64,000 nt of DNA from Cupriavidus numazuensis (GTDB lineage: Bacteria; Pseudomonadota; Gammaproteobacteria; Burkholderiales; Burkholderiaceae), in assembly GCF_905397435.1 (NCBI RefSeq), contig NZ_CAJPVI010000044.1, forward strand, positions 1-64,000, given 5' to 3'. The notes beneath the pieces are model-generated. The model was given only the letters and a program-made list of their open reading frames with translations. It was not told the origin of the DNA and made no database searches. Each line of letters opens with the position of its first letter. Position 1 is the first letter of the stretch. Made by a program: the position numbers and the translations under genes. Shown in pieces: positions 45,171 through 54,443 of this stretch.

Positions 45171-46996
45171 ATACGCCCGCTCGCACCGTGCCGTTTTCGC
45201 TGGATATCGCCTCGCTGCAGGACGACTATCGCAGTGGCAGGCGTACGCCGCTCGATGTCGTCGAAGCGGTGATCGCTGCCACGGGCGAGGATCCGCACCA
45301 TGCATGGATTCACCGGCTCGATGCAGGACAGTTGCGCGAGCGCGCCCGCGCGCTGATGGCGCGCGATCCCGCGACGCTGCCGCTCTATGGCATTCCGTTC
45401 GCAATCAAGGACAACATCGACCTGGCCGGTTGCCCGACCACGGCAGCATGTCCCGACTACGCCTATGTGCCGCAGCAGAGCGCGTTTGTCGTGCAGCGGC
45501 TCATCGATGCCGGCGCGATTGCCGTCGGCAAGACCAACCTCGATCAGTTCGCGACCGGGCTGAACGGCACGCGCTCGCCTTATGGTGCGTGCCGCAATGC
45601 GTTCGATCCGGACTACGTGTCGGGAGGCTCCAGTTCGGGCTCGGCGGTGGCAGTGGCGCTCGGCCACGTGAGCTTCGCGCTCGGGACGGACACCGCGGGA
45701 TCGGGCCGCGTGCCGGCCGCGTTCAACAACCTCGTGGGGCTCAAGCCGACCTGTGGACTGTTGTCGGCGTCCGGCATCGTGCCGGCGTGCCGCTCGCTCG
45801 ATACCGCGTCAATCTTTGCCTTAACTGCGGACGATGCGCACCGCGTCTTCGCCGCGGCGCACGGGTTTGACGAAGCCGACGCGTTCTCGTGCAAGGCCTT
45901 GCCACATGGCTTCGATTTCGGCGGCGCGCCGTCCTTCCGCGTGGGCGTGCCGGCGCTTCAAGCGTTGGGCAACCTGGCGCCTGATTATGCCGAGGCCTGG
46001 ACGCAGGCACTTGATCATGCACGCAGCCTTGGCGCGGAGCTGGTGGAGATCGACATCGCTCCGTTCCTGGAGACCGCGCGCCTGCTCTACGAAGGGCCAT
46101 GGGTGGCCGAGCGTTACCAGGCCATCCGCGCCTTCATCGACGCGAACCCGGAGGCCGTGTTTCCGGTCACGCGGCAGATCACGCTCGGCGGCGCGGCACC
46201 GCTGGCCGCCGATGCCTTTGCCGCGGCGTATCGACTGCGCGAACTGCGGCGCCGGTGCGATGCGGCATGGGGGCAGGTGGATGCCATGCTGCTGCCGACG
46301 GTGCCGCAGCATCCGACCATCGCGGCCATGCTGGCGGACCCGCTCGGGCTGAACAGTGAACTCGGCCGTTTCACCAACTTCATGAACCTGCTCGACTACA
46401 CCGGCATTGCGGTGCCTGCGGGCTTTACCGCGCGCGGCCTGCCGTTTGGCGTCACCGTGGTGGCGCCCGCGCAGCAGGACGTACCGCTGCTGCGGCTGGC
46501 ACGCCGCTGGCAGCAGGCGCTGCAGGGTCGCGAAGCGACGCTTGGGGCGACGGGCAGGCCAATGCCGCAAGGTTGCGCAGTCCCCGCTGCCGTGCCCTCC
46601 GGCCAGATCCGCGTGGCCGTGTGCGGCGCACACCTGCAAGGCCAGCCATTGCACCACCAGCTCGCCGACCGCGGCGCCCGACTCGTCGCGCGCACGCGCA
46701 CGGCGCCGTGCTACCGGTTCTATGCGCTGGGCGGCGAAGGCCCGCGCCGGCCGGGGCTGGTGCGCGTGGCCGAGGGCGGCGCGGCGATCGAGGTGGAAGT
46801 CTGGGAGTTGCCGCAGACGCAGTTCGGCAGCTTCGTCGCGGGCATTCCGGCGCCGCTGGGCATTGGGCGCACGCTGCTGGCGGATGGTGCCGAGGTGACG
46901 GGCTTTATCTGCGAGCCGGCAGGGGTGTCGGGCGCGACCGACATCACCAATTGGGGCGGATGGCGCGCGTGGCTGGCACGGGCCGAGGCGGCCTGA
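45167..46996 (+). CDS. atzF: Allophanate hydrolase
   Basis: 609 residues. The amidase-signature domain (about 1-440) has catalytic Lys in FAIKDNID, the Ser pair in GGSSSGSAV and nucleophile Ser in GTDTAGSGRVPAA. The C-terminal domain (about 480-609, VAVCGAHLQGQPLHHQL to GATDITNWGGW) completes the decarboxylation chemistry. It hydrolyses allophanate to ammonium and CO2, the last step of guanidine breakdown. The start overlaps the uca stop (ATGA). No terminator is obvious downstream; araC-type gene converges with a 7-base gap. Confidence 0.94.
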   Translation: MNTPARTVPFSLDIASLQDDYRSGRRTPLDVVEAVIAATGEDPHHAWIHRLDAGQLRERARALMARDPATLPLYGIPFAIKDNIDLAGCPTTAACPDYAYVPQQSAFVVQRLIDAGAIAVGKTNLDQFATGLNGTRSPYGACRNAFDPDYVSGGSSSGSAVAVALGHVSFALGTDTAGSGRVPAAFNNLVGLKPTCGLLSASGIVPACRSLDTASIFALTADDAHRVFAAAHGFDEADAFSCKALPHGFDFGGAPSFRVGVPALQALGNLAPDYAEAWTQALDHARSLGAELVEIDIAPFLETARLLYEGPWVAERYQAIRAFIDANPEAVFPVTRQITLGGAAPLAADAFAAAYRLRELRRRCDAAWGQVDAMLLPTVPQHPTIAAMLADPLGLNSELGRFTNFMNLLDYTGIAVPAGFTARGLPFGVTVVAPAQQDVPLLRLARRWQQALQGREATLGATGRPMPQGCAVPAAVPSGQIRVAVCGAHLQGQPLHHQLADRGARLVARTRTAPCYRFYALGGEGPRRPGLVRVAEGGAAIEVEVWELPQTQFGSFVAGIPAPLGIGRTLLADGAEVTGFICEPAGVSGATDITNWGGWRAWLARAEAA

Positions 46997-47003
46997 GCTG
47001 CCT

Positions 47004-47774
47004 TCAGGCGCGCACCGATGCACGCCACGCACCGGGTGGCTGTCCGAACCGGCGTGTGAAGCTGCGCGTGAAGGTGGTCTGGTCGGGATAGCCGGAGGCC
47101 AGCGCCACCTCCACCAGCGGCAGGCCGCTGTCCGCCAGCAACTGCACCGCACGGTCCAGCCGCAGCCGGGTCTGGTAGCGGTGGGGCGTGTCGCCGAAGG
47201 CATCGGCGAACAGCGTGTGGAAGCGCCGCACGCTCCAGCCGAAGTGCCCGGCCAGATGGTCCGCATGCAAGGCTGACGAGAGGTTCGCGCGCAGGTAGGC
47301 GTCGATGGCCATGACCGGGAAAACGCTCGCGGCCTCATGCACGTCTGGCGTACCGAGGCTTTCGGCAAGATCGCCGGCCAGCGTCGCCGCCACGGTCCAG
47401 TTCAGAGGCGTGGCGCGCGGGTTTGCGGGACGCAGCGCGGCCAGTGCCTGCACGCGCGTGCCAAGCGCGCCGTCCAGCACGAACGCGCGGGGCCGCTCCA
47501 TCAGCCGTGCGGGCAGCGCGACCGACGCGCCGGGGAAATCCGCCACGACCTGCAGGTTGCCGTCCAGACCGAGAAACTCGTGGTGGCTGCCGGCCGGCAC
47601 GATCAGCCCGTGGTCGCGGTCGACCCGGTACAGGTGGCCGTCAATCTCAAGCTCGGTGGCACCGTCGAGCCCGAACAGCAACTGGTGATGGTCATGCGCA
47701 TGCCCCGCGGGCCACGGGTGGTAGCGGCGGGGCTCCACCAGGGGGTTCGCGGCGCGGGCGCTTTCCATGCGCAT
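47004..47774 (-). CDS. AraC-family transcription regulator with cupin N-domain
   Basis: 256 residues. N-terminal cupin (about 20-110, HDHHQLLFGLDGATELEIDGHLY, read as segments) and C-terminal AraC double HTH (about 160-256) with HFGWSVRRFHTLFADAFGDTPHRYQTRLRLDRA and ASGYPDQTTFTRSFTRRFG (segments). Starts at 47795, 47774 or 47768 are possible; I chose 47774, 4 bases after the eamA-type stop. It probably regulates that transporter. Confidence 0.85.
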   Translation of the reverse strand: MRMESARAANPLVEPRRYHPWPAGHAHDHHQLLFGLDGATELEIDGHLYRVDRDHGLIVPAGSHHEFLGLDGNLQVVADFPGASVALPARLMERPRAFVLDGALGTRVQALAALRPANPRATPLNWTVAATLAGDLAESLGTPDVHEAASVFPVMAIDAYLRANLSSALHADHLAGHFGWSVRRFHTLFADAFGDTPHRYQTRLRLDRAVQLLADSGLPLVEVALASGYPDQTTFTRSFTRRFGQPPGAWRASVRA

Positions 47775-47778
47775 TGGC

Positions 47779-48693
47779 TCAGTGGGCAGTGGCATGCCTC
47801 TGCTTTTGTTGCGGCTGCCGCGTCTGGCACAGCCAGACTCCGGCACCGGCGACGGCCATGCCGAGCCACTGCAGCGGCCCGAGGCGGTCGCCGAACAGCA
47901 GCCAGGCCTGCACCGCAGCCAGCGGCGGGGCCAGGAACATCAGCGCCGAAGCGCTGGCGGCCTGCCCGCGTCGGACGATGCCAAGCAGCAGCCAGGTGCC
48001 GGCGCCCGAGATCACCAGCGCCGCCCAGCCAAGCGCGGCCCACAGGACCGGTCCGGGTTGCCAGTGCGGTGCCGGCGACAGCCACACCGCGACGCCGGCC
48101 ACCAGCATGGCGCCAACGTTCTGCCAGGCGGAGCTGGTGCGCAGGTCCGAAGCGGCGATCGACATTTTCTGCAGCAGGGTTCCCATGGTGATCGAAACAA
48201 TGGCAAGCAGCCCGGTCAGCACGACCCAGGGCGACACGGCCTGGCCGATGCCGGCCTGCATGGCCGGCACCACCACCAGCGCCACGCCGGCGGCGCCGAC
48301 GGCCAGTCCTTGCCACGTGCGTCTGGAAGGTAGCTCTTTCAGCAGGGGAATGGCAAGCAGTGCGGTCAGCAGGGGCTGCAACGCGCCGAGCAGCGCCATC
48401 ACGGCGGGCGGCAGGCCGTGTGCGACGGCGCCGAAAGCGGCGCACAGGTACAGGCCCTGCATCAGCGCGCCGGCCAGCAGATGGCGCGGCACGTCGCGCC
48501 ATGCCGGCCAGGCGGCGCGTGCGGACAGTGCTGCGATGCAGAACATCAGCGCTGCCAGCGCAAAGCGCGCGAGCAGGAACAGGCTGGTGTCGGCCAGCGG
48601 TACGATGGCCTTGCCGACGATGAAGCCGGTGGACCAGATCAGGACGAAGAGGAGGCCGGGCAGCCAGCTGGCTGAAGGGTGAGGGCGAGACAT
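47779..48693 (-). CDS. EamA/DMT-family transporter
   Basis: 304 residues with ten membrane helices in two EamA repeats (PGLLFVLIWSTGFIVGKAIV; WVVLTGLLAIVSITMGTLLQK). Relatives export amino acids or other metabolites; substrate unknown. It is upstream of the AraC gene on the same strand, overlapping its possible long N-terminus, so the two are one transcript. Confidence 0.87.
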   Translation of the reverse strand: MSRPHPSASWLPGLLFVLIWSTGFIVGKAIVPLADTSLFLLARFALAALMFCIAALSARAAWPAWRDVPRHLLAGALMQGLYLCAAFGAVAHGLPPAVMALLGALQPLLTALLAIPLLKELPSRRTWQGLAVGAAGVALVVVPAMQAGIGQAVSPWVVLTGLLAIVSITMGTLLQKMSIAASDLRTSSAWQNVGAMLVAGVAVWLSPAPHWQPGPVLWAALGWAALVISGAGTWLLLGIVRRGQAASASALMFLAPPLAAVQAWLLFGDRLGPLQWLGMAVAGAGVWLCQTRQPQQKQRHATAH

Positions 48694-48833
48694 AGGGGGG
48701 GCACCTGCGTTTTAACGGAGTTCGGCACCTGTGGGGGATATCCACGGCGTCGGCATGCTGGGGAAATTAATGCTGCGCGGTGGGAATGTCTTGGCGATTT
48801 CGGCAATTGGGGGGGGTATGTTGGCTGGTTTGA

Positions 48834-48855
48834 GGGGTTCTGGGGTGGGGTTGGG
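48834..48855 (+). other. G-quadruplex-type motif
   Basis: Four G-runs with short loops, GGGG-TTCT-GGGG-T-GGGG-TT-GGG, preceded by G8 at 48809-48816. It lies about 140 bases upstream of the EamA gene, on its non-template side. Confidence 0.5.
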
Positions 48856-48943
48856 TTGTCGTTCTTGGCTGGCGCCGCGGTTTCGCCGGCGTAGCCGGCG
48901 AGTCACTTTTTGTCCGAGCGACAAAAAGTAACCAAAAAGCGCG
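48850..48943 (+). repeat. Interspersed repeat, left copy
   Basis: Contains gccggcgtagccggcgagtc and then a self-complementary block cactttttgtccgagcgacaaaaagt followed by aaccaaaaag (read as segments). About 60 bases are nearly identical, in inverted orientation, to 49490-49558. Confidence 0.7.
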
Positions 48944-49489
48944 TCGTTGCCGCTGGCCATCAATTCCACGGTGGCAGTCGTTCAAACGGCTTTGGACGCC
49001 TGCGATGGTGGTCGGCCGTTCGACCCTGCTACGCCATGTGAGTCAGAACCTGTGCCTGGCGCGGCACGGCTTTTGGACGATCCCCAAGACGGACTCGGGT
49101 ACAGCGTTTCAACCCGGTCAGTGGTGGGACGCCTTCGGCTGCGCTGCGCGCACGGCGTCGTCTGGATGCAAGCTCATCAACGTCGCTGGCGCCCGAGGCC
49201 TGTTTCCTTTCTCTACGCGCATGCAAGCGCGGGCATCTTCACCGAGGCGTGGTTTGCCCTGGGCCTGCGTGCTCAGACTAGGGCTCTGCGCGTAGCGCAG
49301 CCGAAGGCGATTACACGATACCGGTAGTAGCAGGGGCCACAGACGCTTGCAGGGCTCGTTCAATCAGCGCTGTAATTCTGACCACGGTCGTGCCCCACGC
49401 GGCAGGCAGCGTAACTCACTCTGAAGCCCATACCCGTACAACACCCTCAGCACACTACGATAAAAATTCGCCCCTTTGGGGCAACCAAA

Positions 49490-49585
49490 ACGCGTTTTTG
49501 GTTACTTTTGTCGCTCGGACAAAAGTGACTCGCCGGCTACGCCGGCGAAACAGCCGCGCCCGCCAAGCACGACCAACCCTCTCCT
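49490..49585 (-). repeat. Interspersed repeat, right copy (inverted)
   Basis: Reverse complement of the left copy. The inner hairpin has one T fewer on one side and one A fewer on the other (cttttgtc / gacaaaag against ctttttgtc / gacaaaaag), a compensatory change that keeps the stem. Similarity continues outward through gaaac-gccgcg-ccaa. Confidence 0.7.
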
Positions 49586-49772
49586 AACCAGAATCCGGCT
49601 ACACCAGCGAAGAAACAGTGGCGGCGCCCGCCAACCACGACCCCGCCGGCGATTCGAGCGGAAAACCGAAATCCTTTGTAACGAACAGCCAAGCCCAGCG
49701 CTGTCAACCGCGCCCCCTCGGGACACGTAAGATCACCATATCCCCGCATCCCCAAGCGAAGGAGCCTGGCAT

Positions 49773-51371
49773 ATGTCCCCTTGGCGGCAGACCATCCACG
49801 CCGGCGTCCGCATCCACCCCCTGCGGCGTGTGCTCGCCACGCTGCTGGCCGCTGCGTCCATCGTGTCACTGGCGTCTTGCGCGCTTCAGTCGCCGGCGGC
49901 GTCAGGCCCGCTCAGCGCCGCGGACCTCCACTGGCTCAATACCGTGAGCTTCGGCGCCGACCAGGCGAGCATCGCCCGGCTGCGCGAATTGGGCCGCAAG
50001 CGCTTTCTGGAAGAGCAACTGCGCATGCCGGCCACCGATCCGCCCGATGTGGCCGCCGCCATCGCGGCATTGCCGAACCTGCAAGGCACGGCCGTGGACC
50101 GAGTCCGCGCGGCGCGGGACGAACGCCAGCGCATCGCCGGCCTGCCGGACGAGATGGCCAAACAGCAGGCCCGCCAGGCACTGAACCAGCAAGGGCGGCA
50201 GACGATCGCCGACACCGGCCGCCGGCACCTGCAGCGTGCGCTGTATTCGCCGGCCCAGTTGCGCGAACAGATGACCTGGTTCTGGATGAACCACTTCAGC
50301 GTCTACGGGTACAAGGGACAGGTGCGCTGGTCCTTGCCGGACTATGAGGAGAACACCATCCGCCCGCGCGCGCTCGGCAAGTTCGGCGATCTGGTCCTCG
50401 CGACGGTGACCGCGCCGGCCATGCTCGAGTATCTCGACAACGCGCAGAGCAGCGCCAACCGCGTCAACGAGAACTACGCGCGCGAACTGATGGAGCTGCA
50501 TACGCTCGGCGTATCCGGCGGCCCCAGCGGATCGCGCTATACCCAGCAGGACGTGCAGGAACTGGCGCGCGTGCTGACAGGCTTCGGCGTCAACTTGCGC
50601 GGCGAGCCGCCGCGGCTGGGCCCGGCGCGTGCGGCGGCGTACCGCAGCGAAGGCCTGTTCGAGTTCAACCCGAACCGCCATGACTTTGGCGCCAAGACGC
50701 TGCTGGGGCAGCGCATCGAGCCGACCGGGTTTGACGAAGCCGCGCGTGCCGTCGCGATCCTGACGCGCGATCCGGCCACGGCCCGCTTTATCAGCGCGAA
50801 GCTCGCCGCGTACTTCGTCGCGGACAATCCGCCGGCCGCGCTGGTCGACCGCATGGCCGCCACCTTCACGCGCACCGACGGCGATATCTCGGCCGTGCTG
50901 ACCACGATGTTCCTGTCGCCGGAGCTCGATCGCATGCTCGACGCACCAGGCCGCAAATTCCGCGACCCGATGGCGTTCGTCATGGCGTCTATGCGCCTCG
51001 CCTACGACGGCCGCACCGTCAGCAATCTGCGCCCGGTCCTGAACTGGCTGAACCAGCTTGGCGAGCCGCTCTACGGGCATGTCACGCCCGACGGTTATCC
51101 GGCTGCCGAAGGCGCGTGGGCCAGTTCGGGGCAGATGGTCAAGCGCTTCGAGATCGCGCGCGCGATGGGCTCTGGCCCGGCAGGGCTGTTTGCCGGCGAT
51201 GCCAATGTGCCGCCGGGCCCCGCGCGCTTCCCAGTGGTGGCGGGCAAGGCCTACTACGACACCGTCGAACGAACACTGGGCGCGCAAACGCGCGCGTCGC
51301 TCGCGCAGGCGGAAACGCAGGCCGAATGGAACACGCTGCTGCTCAGTTCGCCCGAGTGGATGCAGCGTTGA
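49773..51371 (+). CDS. DUF1800 family lipoprotein
   Basis: 532 residues. N-terminal signal with lipobox SLASC (Cys about 37). The DUF1800 pattern is present: LSAADLHWLNTVSFGAD, the NHFSVYG and NENYARELMELHTLGV motifs, and FNPNRHDFGAKTLLG. Function unknown; family members are usually paired with DUF1501 proteins. ATG at 49773 with GAAGGAG about 10 bases upstream. The next gene starts 22 bases after its stop. Confidence 0.88.
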   Translation: MSPWRQTIHAGVRIHPLRRVLATLLAAASIVSLASCALQSPAASGPLSAADLHWLNTVSFGADQASIARLRELGRKRFLEEQLRMPATDPPDVAAAIAALPNLQGTAVDRVRAARDERQRIAGLPDEMAKQQARQALNQQGRQTIADTGRRHLQRALYSPAQLREQMTWFWMNHFSVYGYKGQVRWSLPDYEENTIRPRALGKFGDLVLATVTAPAMLEYLDNAQSSANRVNENYARELMELHTLGVSGGPSGSRYTQQDVQELARVLTGFGVNLRGEPPRLGPARAAAYRSEGLFEFNPNRHDFGAKTLLGQRIEPTGFDEAARAVAILTRDPATARFISAKLAAYFVADNPPAALVDRMAATFTRTDGDISAVLTTMFLSPELDRMLDAPGRKFRDPMAFVMASMRLAYDGRTVSNLRPVLNWLNQLGEPLYGHVTPDGYPAAEGAWASSGQMVKRFEIARAMGSGPAGLFAGDANVPPGPARFPVVAGKAYYDTVERTLGAQTRASLAQAETQAEWNTLLLSSPEWMQR

Positions 51372-51393
51372 AGATTTTCGTAGGGGATCCGAG

Positions 51394-52731
51394 ATGAAAC
51401 GTCGGGAATGGCTCAAGACGATAGGCAATGCCGGGCTCGCGCTCGCATTGCCATCGGTCGTCTCTCGCGTCTATGCGTTGCCCGCGCAAGCGGACGCGCG
51501 CTTCCTGCTGGTGTTCCTGCGCGGCGCCTACGACGCCACCAGCGTGCTGGTGCCCGCGGGCAGCGATTTCTACTACGCCTCGCGGCCCAATATCGCGATC
51601 CGCCGTCCGGTACCTGCGGGCGCCGAGCCCGATCCCGCGGCAGCTGTTGCGCTGGCACCTGCATTTGCATCCGACAGCAGCCGGCGCGGCATCGGCGATT
51701 GGGCGCTGCATCCGGCGCTGGCCGACACCATGCTGCCGCTGTGGAACCGTCAGCAGCTCGCGTTCGTGCCGTTTGCCGGTACTCACGACATGTCGCGCAG
51801 CCACTTCGAGACGCAGGACAGCATCGAAGCCGGCATGTCGGGCACCGGCGATGCGCGCCATGACGCGGCTTCGCTGCGTGGCAGCGGCTTCCTGAACCGG
51901 CTGGCGCAGTCGATGGGCGGGCGTGCGGCGCCCGTGGCCTTTACCGACGGATTGCCGATGGTGCTGTCAGGCAGCCAGGATGTTCCCAATGTCTCGCTCA
52001 AGGGCACGGGGCGCACACCGTTCGATGCGCGCCAGACGCGCGCGCTCGCGCAGATGTACCGCGGCACGCGCTTCGAATCGCTGATCGATGAAGGCTTCGA
52101 GCTGCGCCAGACGGTTGCCGAACAGGCGCAGGCGATGCAGGCCCGGACAGCGATGGGCACGACGGCGGGTGGGATGGACAGTGCGGCCGCGCGCATGCAG
52201 GACATGCAGGCGGCCAACCGCCGTTCGCTGAGCGCGCGCGGCTTTGAGATCGAGGCGCGCCGCATGGCGGGGCTGATGCGCGACAAGTTCAACCTTGGCT
52301 TCGTCGACGTGGGCGGCTGGGATACGCACGTCAACCAGGGCGCGGCACAAGGGCAACTGGCGAACCTGCTCGATAACCTCGGCCGCGGACTGGCCGGCTT
52401 TGCGCAGGAGATGGGCCCCGCATGGAACAAGACCACCGTGGTGGTGGTCTCCGAATTCGGCCGCACGTTCCGCGAGAACGGCTCGCGCGGCACGGACCAT
52501 GGCCATGGCACGGTCTACTGGGTGGCCGGCGGCGCCGTGCGCGGCGGCCGTATCGCCGGAGAGCAGGTAGCCGTGGAGGCGGCTACGCTCAACCAGAACC
52601 GCGACTATCCGGTGCGCAACGAATACCGTGCCATGCTCGGCGGGTTGTTCCGGCAGCTGTATGGCCTCGACGAGGCGCGGCTGGCACAGGTGTTTCCCGG
52701 CGTCCGCGCGCAGGATCTGGGCCTCGTCTAG
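51394..52731 (+). CDS. DUF1501 family Tat-exported protein
   Basis: 445 residues. The N-terminus MKRREWLKTIGNAGLALAL is a twin-arginine-type signal (RREWLK). The DUF1501 (sulfatase/alkaline-phosphatase-like fold) shows FLRGAYDATSVLVP, AGTHDMSRSHFETQD, VGGWDTHVNQG, and VVVVSEFGRTFRENGS-GTDHGHGT, with metal-ligand-like Asp and His. Function unknown. It is in operon with the DUF1800 lipoprotein. Confidence 0.88.
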   Translation: MKRREWLKTIGNAGLALALPSVVSRVYALPAQADARFLLVFLRGAYDATSVLVPAGSDFYYASRPNIAIRRPVPAGAEPDPAAAVALAPAFASDSSRRGIGDWALHPALADTMLPLWNRQQLAFVPFAGTHDMSRSHFETQDSIEAGMSGTGDARHDAASLRGSGFLNRLAQSMGGRAAPVAFTDGLPMVLSGSQDVPNVSLKGTGRTPFDARQTRALAQMYRGTRFESLIDEGFELRQTVAEQAQAMQARTAMGTTAGGMDSAAARMQDMQAANRRSLSARGFEIEARRMAGLMRDKFNLGFVDVGGWDTHVNQGAAQGQLANLLDNLGRGLAGFAQEMGPAWNKTTVVVVSEFGRTFRENGSRGTDHGHGTVYWVAGGAVRGGRIAGEQVAVEAATLNQNRDYPVRNEYRAMLGGLFRQLYGLDEARLAQVFPGVRAQDLGLV

Positions 52732-52737
52732 GCGGGT

Positions 52738-54321
52738 TCAGCCGCGCCCCGTCCGCACGGCGTGGCCCGATGCCGGCTGCGCGCGATGGCGGTCCTTCAG
52801 TTCGCGGCGCAGCAGCTTTCCGGTAGGCGTGCGCGGCAACCGTTCATCGAAGACGATGGTGCGCGGCAACTTCAGGCGGCCCAGCTTGCCCTGGCAGAAG
52901 TCGACGATCTCCTGTGCCAGTTCCGGCCTGGCCGGCATGCCGTCGCGTAGTTGGACCACGGCCTTCGGCACCTCGCCGAATTCCGCGTCGGGCACGCCGA
53001 TCACTGCGACGTCGGCGACGGCCGGGTGCTCCATCAGCACGCTTTCGATCTCCTGCGGATAGACATTCACGCCGCCCGAGAGGATCAGGTCGGCACGGCG
53101 GTCGCTCAGGAACAGGTAGCCTTCCTCGTTGATATAGCCGAGATCGCCATAGGTCGCCCAGCCCTTGTCGTTGTAGGCGGAACGCGTCTTCTCGGGATCG
53201 TTGTGATAGGCGAACGTTGCTACGCCGGAGAAGTACACCAGCCCGACCTCGTTGGGCGGCAGTTCGGCGCCGTCTTCGCCGACGATATGGATCACGCCGG
53301 CCGAAGCCCGGCCTACCGAACCCGGATACTTGCGCCATTCGAGCGGACCGATGGCGGTGGAACCGGCGCCTTCCGAACCGGCGTAGTACTCGTACAGGAC
53401 GTCGCCCCACCAGTCGAGCATCGCCTGCTTGATGTGGACCGGGCACGGCGCGGCCGCGTGGATGGCAATCTTCATCGACGACAGTTCGTACCGTCGACGC
53501 GTCTCGTCGGGCAGCTTGAGCAGGCGCACGAACATGGTCGGCACCCACTGGCTGTGGGTGACGCGGTAGCGTTCGATTGCGGCGAGCGCGGCTTCGGCGT
53601 CGTACTTCGCCATGACCACGCAGGTGCCGCCAACGTCGAGCGTGCGCAGGATGTAGCGCAGCGGCGCGGCATGGTAGAACGGCGCCGTCGACAGGTACAC
53701 AGTGTGCTGGTCGAAGCCGAACGCGCGGCGCCAGGCCTGGACTTCCACGTCGGGCTTGTCACGGTCTTCGTAAGGGACCAGCGGCCGGCGGATGCCTTTC
53801 GGGTGGCCGGTGGTGCCCGACGAATACAGCATGTCGCGGCCGAGCGGGCGCTGTGGCAGCGCGGCGTTTGCACTGAAGGCGGCGATGGCCCCTTCGTAGT
53901 CGCCGAATCCCTCCGGCAACTGCGCCGCGCCGGCCAGCACGAACACCGGCAGCGTACGCGCATGCGCGTCGGCCGCGCGGATGGCGTCTACCAGCGGCAG
54001 CATTGCGGGCGATACCACCAGCAGCTTCGCGCCGCAGTCGGCCAGCACATAGGCCGCCTCGGCGGGCGCGAGGTGGGTGTTGATCGCCGTGTAGTACAGG
54101 CCGGCGCGCCGGGCACCGGAGGCCAGTTCAATCAGCCCCGGGTGGTTTTCCACCAGCAGCGCGATGCCGTCGCCGGCCTCCAGCCCGCGCGACACCAGCC
54201 ATTGCGCGGCGCGGGCCGCGCGCGCGTCGAGTTCGCCATAACTGATGGTGTGGCCGGTCTCGGTCTGAATCAGCGCCGGCTTTTGCGGATGTTGCGTGGC
54301 CCAGTCGTGCAGCGTCGTCAT
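52738..54321 (-). CDS. Acyl-CoA synthetase (AMP-forming)
   Basis: 527 residues of the ANL superfamily. P-loop YSSGTTGHPKGI, adenine-site YEYYAGSEGAG, hinge YGDLGYINEEGYLFLSDRRADLI (segments), and C-terminal catalytic Lys in PTGKLLRR. It activates a carboxylic or fatty acid to its CoA thioester; the exact substrate cannot be told. It is convergent with the DUF1501 gene (6-base gap) and divergent from tctC and the acyl-CoA dehydrogenase, with which it may form a catabolic unit. Confidence 0.9.
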   Translation of the reverse strand: MTTLHDWATQHPQKPALIQTETGHTISYGELDARAARAAQWLVSRGLEAGDGIALLVENHPGLIELASGARRAGLYYTAINTHLAPAEAAYVLADCGAKLLVVSPAMLPLVDAIRAADAHARTLPVFVLAGAAQLPEGFGDYEGAIAAFSANAALPQRPLGRDMLYSSGTTGHPKGIRRPLVPYEDRDKPDVEVQAWRRAFGFDQHTVYLSTAPFYHAAPLRYILRTLDVGGTCVVMAKYDAEAALAAIERYRVTHSQWVPTMFVRLLKLPDETRRRYELSSMKIAIHAAAPCPVHIKQAMLDWWGDVLYEYYAGSEGAGSTAIGPLEWRKYPGSVGRASAGVIHIVGEDGAELPPNEVGLVYFSGVATFAYHNDPEKTRSAYNDKGWATYGDLGYINEEGYLFLSDRRADLILSGGVNVYPQEIESVLMEHPAVADVAVIGVPDAEFGEVPKAVVQLRDGMPARPELAQEIVDFCQGKLGRLKLPRTIVFDERLPRTPTGKLLRRELKDRHRAQPASGHAVRTGRG

Positions 54322-54443
54322 GACGGGTCGTCTCCTCTGATGAATCTGAAATTGCCGGCGGCACGCGCCTGTGCGCCTTCGTTTGCTTGGTCGTAGTTTT
54401 TCGATACAGTGGTCTCACAACGTGCATTGTGATTGTCGAAAAA

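Larger units (their letters stand above)
48694..49772. other. Gene-free island of about 1.1 kb with inverted repeats and a G-quadruplex motif
   Basis: No frame here has convincing coding character; the short frames read low-complexity RRRN/RASQ-type peptides typical of translated repeat DNA. It contains a G4-type motif (48834-48855), two long inverted copies of one repeat (48850-48943 and 49490-49585) and a decayed third copy (about 49598-49650). The interior 48945-49485 resembles nothing I recognise. A hairpin cccctttgggg lies near 49481-49491. Confidence 0.6.

Noticed and set aside
48679..49730. Several frames of 60-126 codons in the repeat island
   Set aside because: They read repeats (RRLRRRNRGA-type peptides) in both orientations and have no coding signature.
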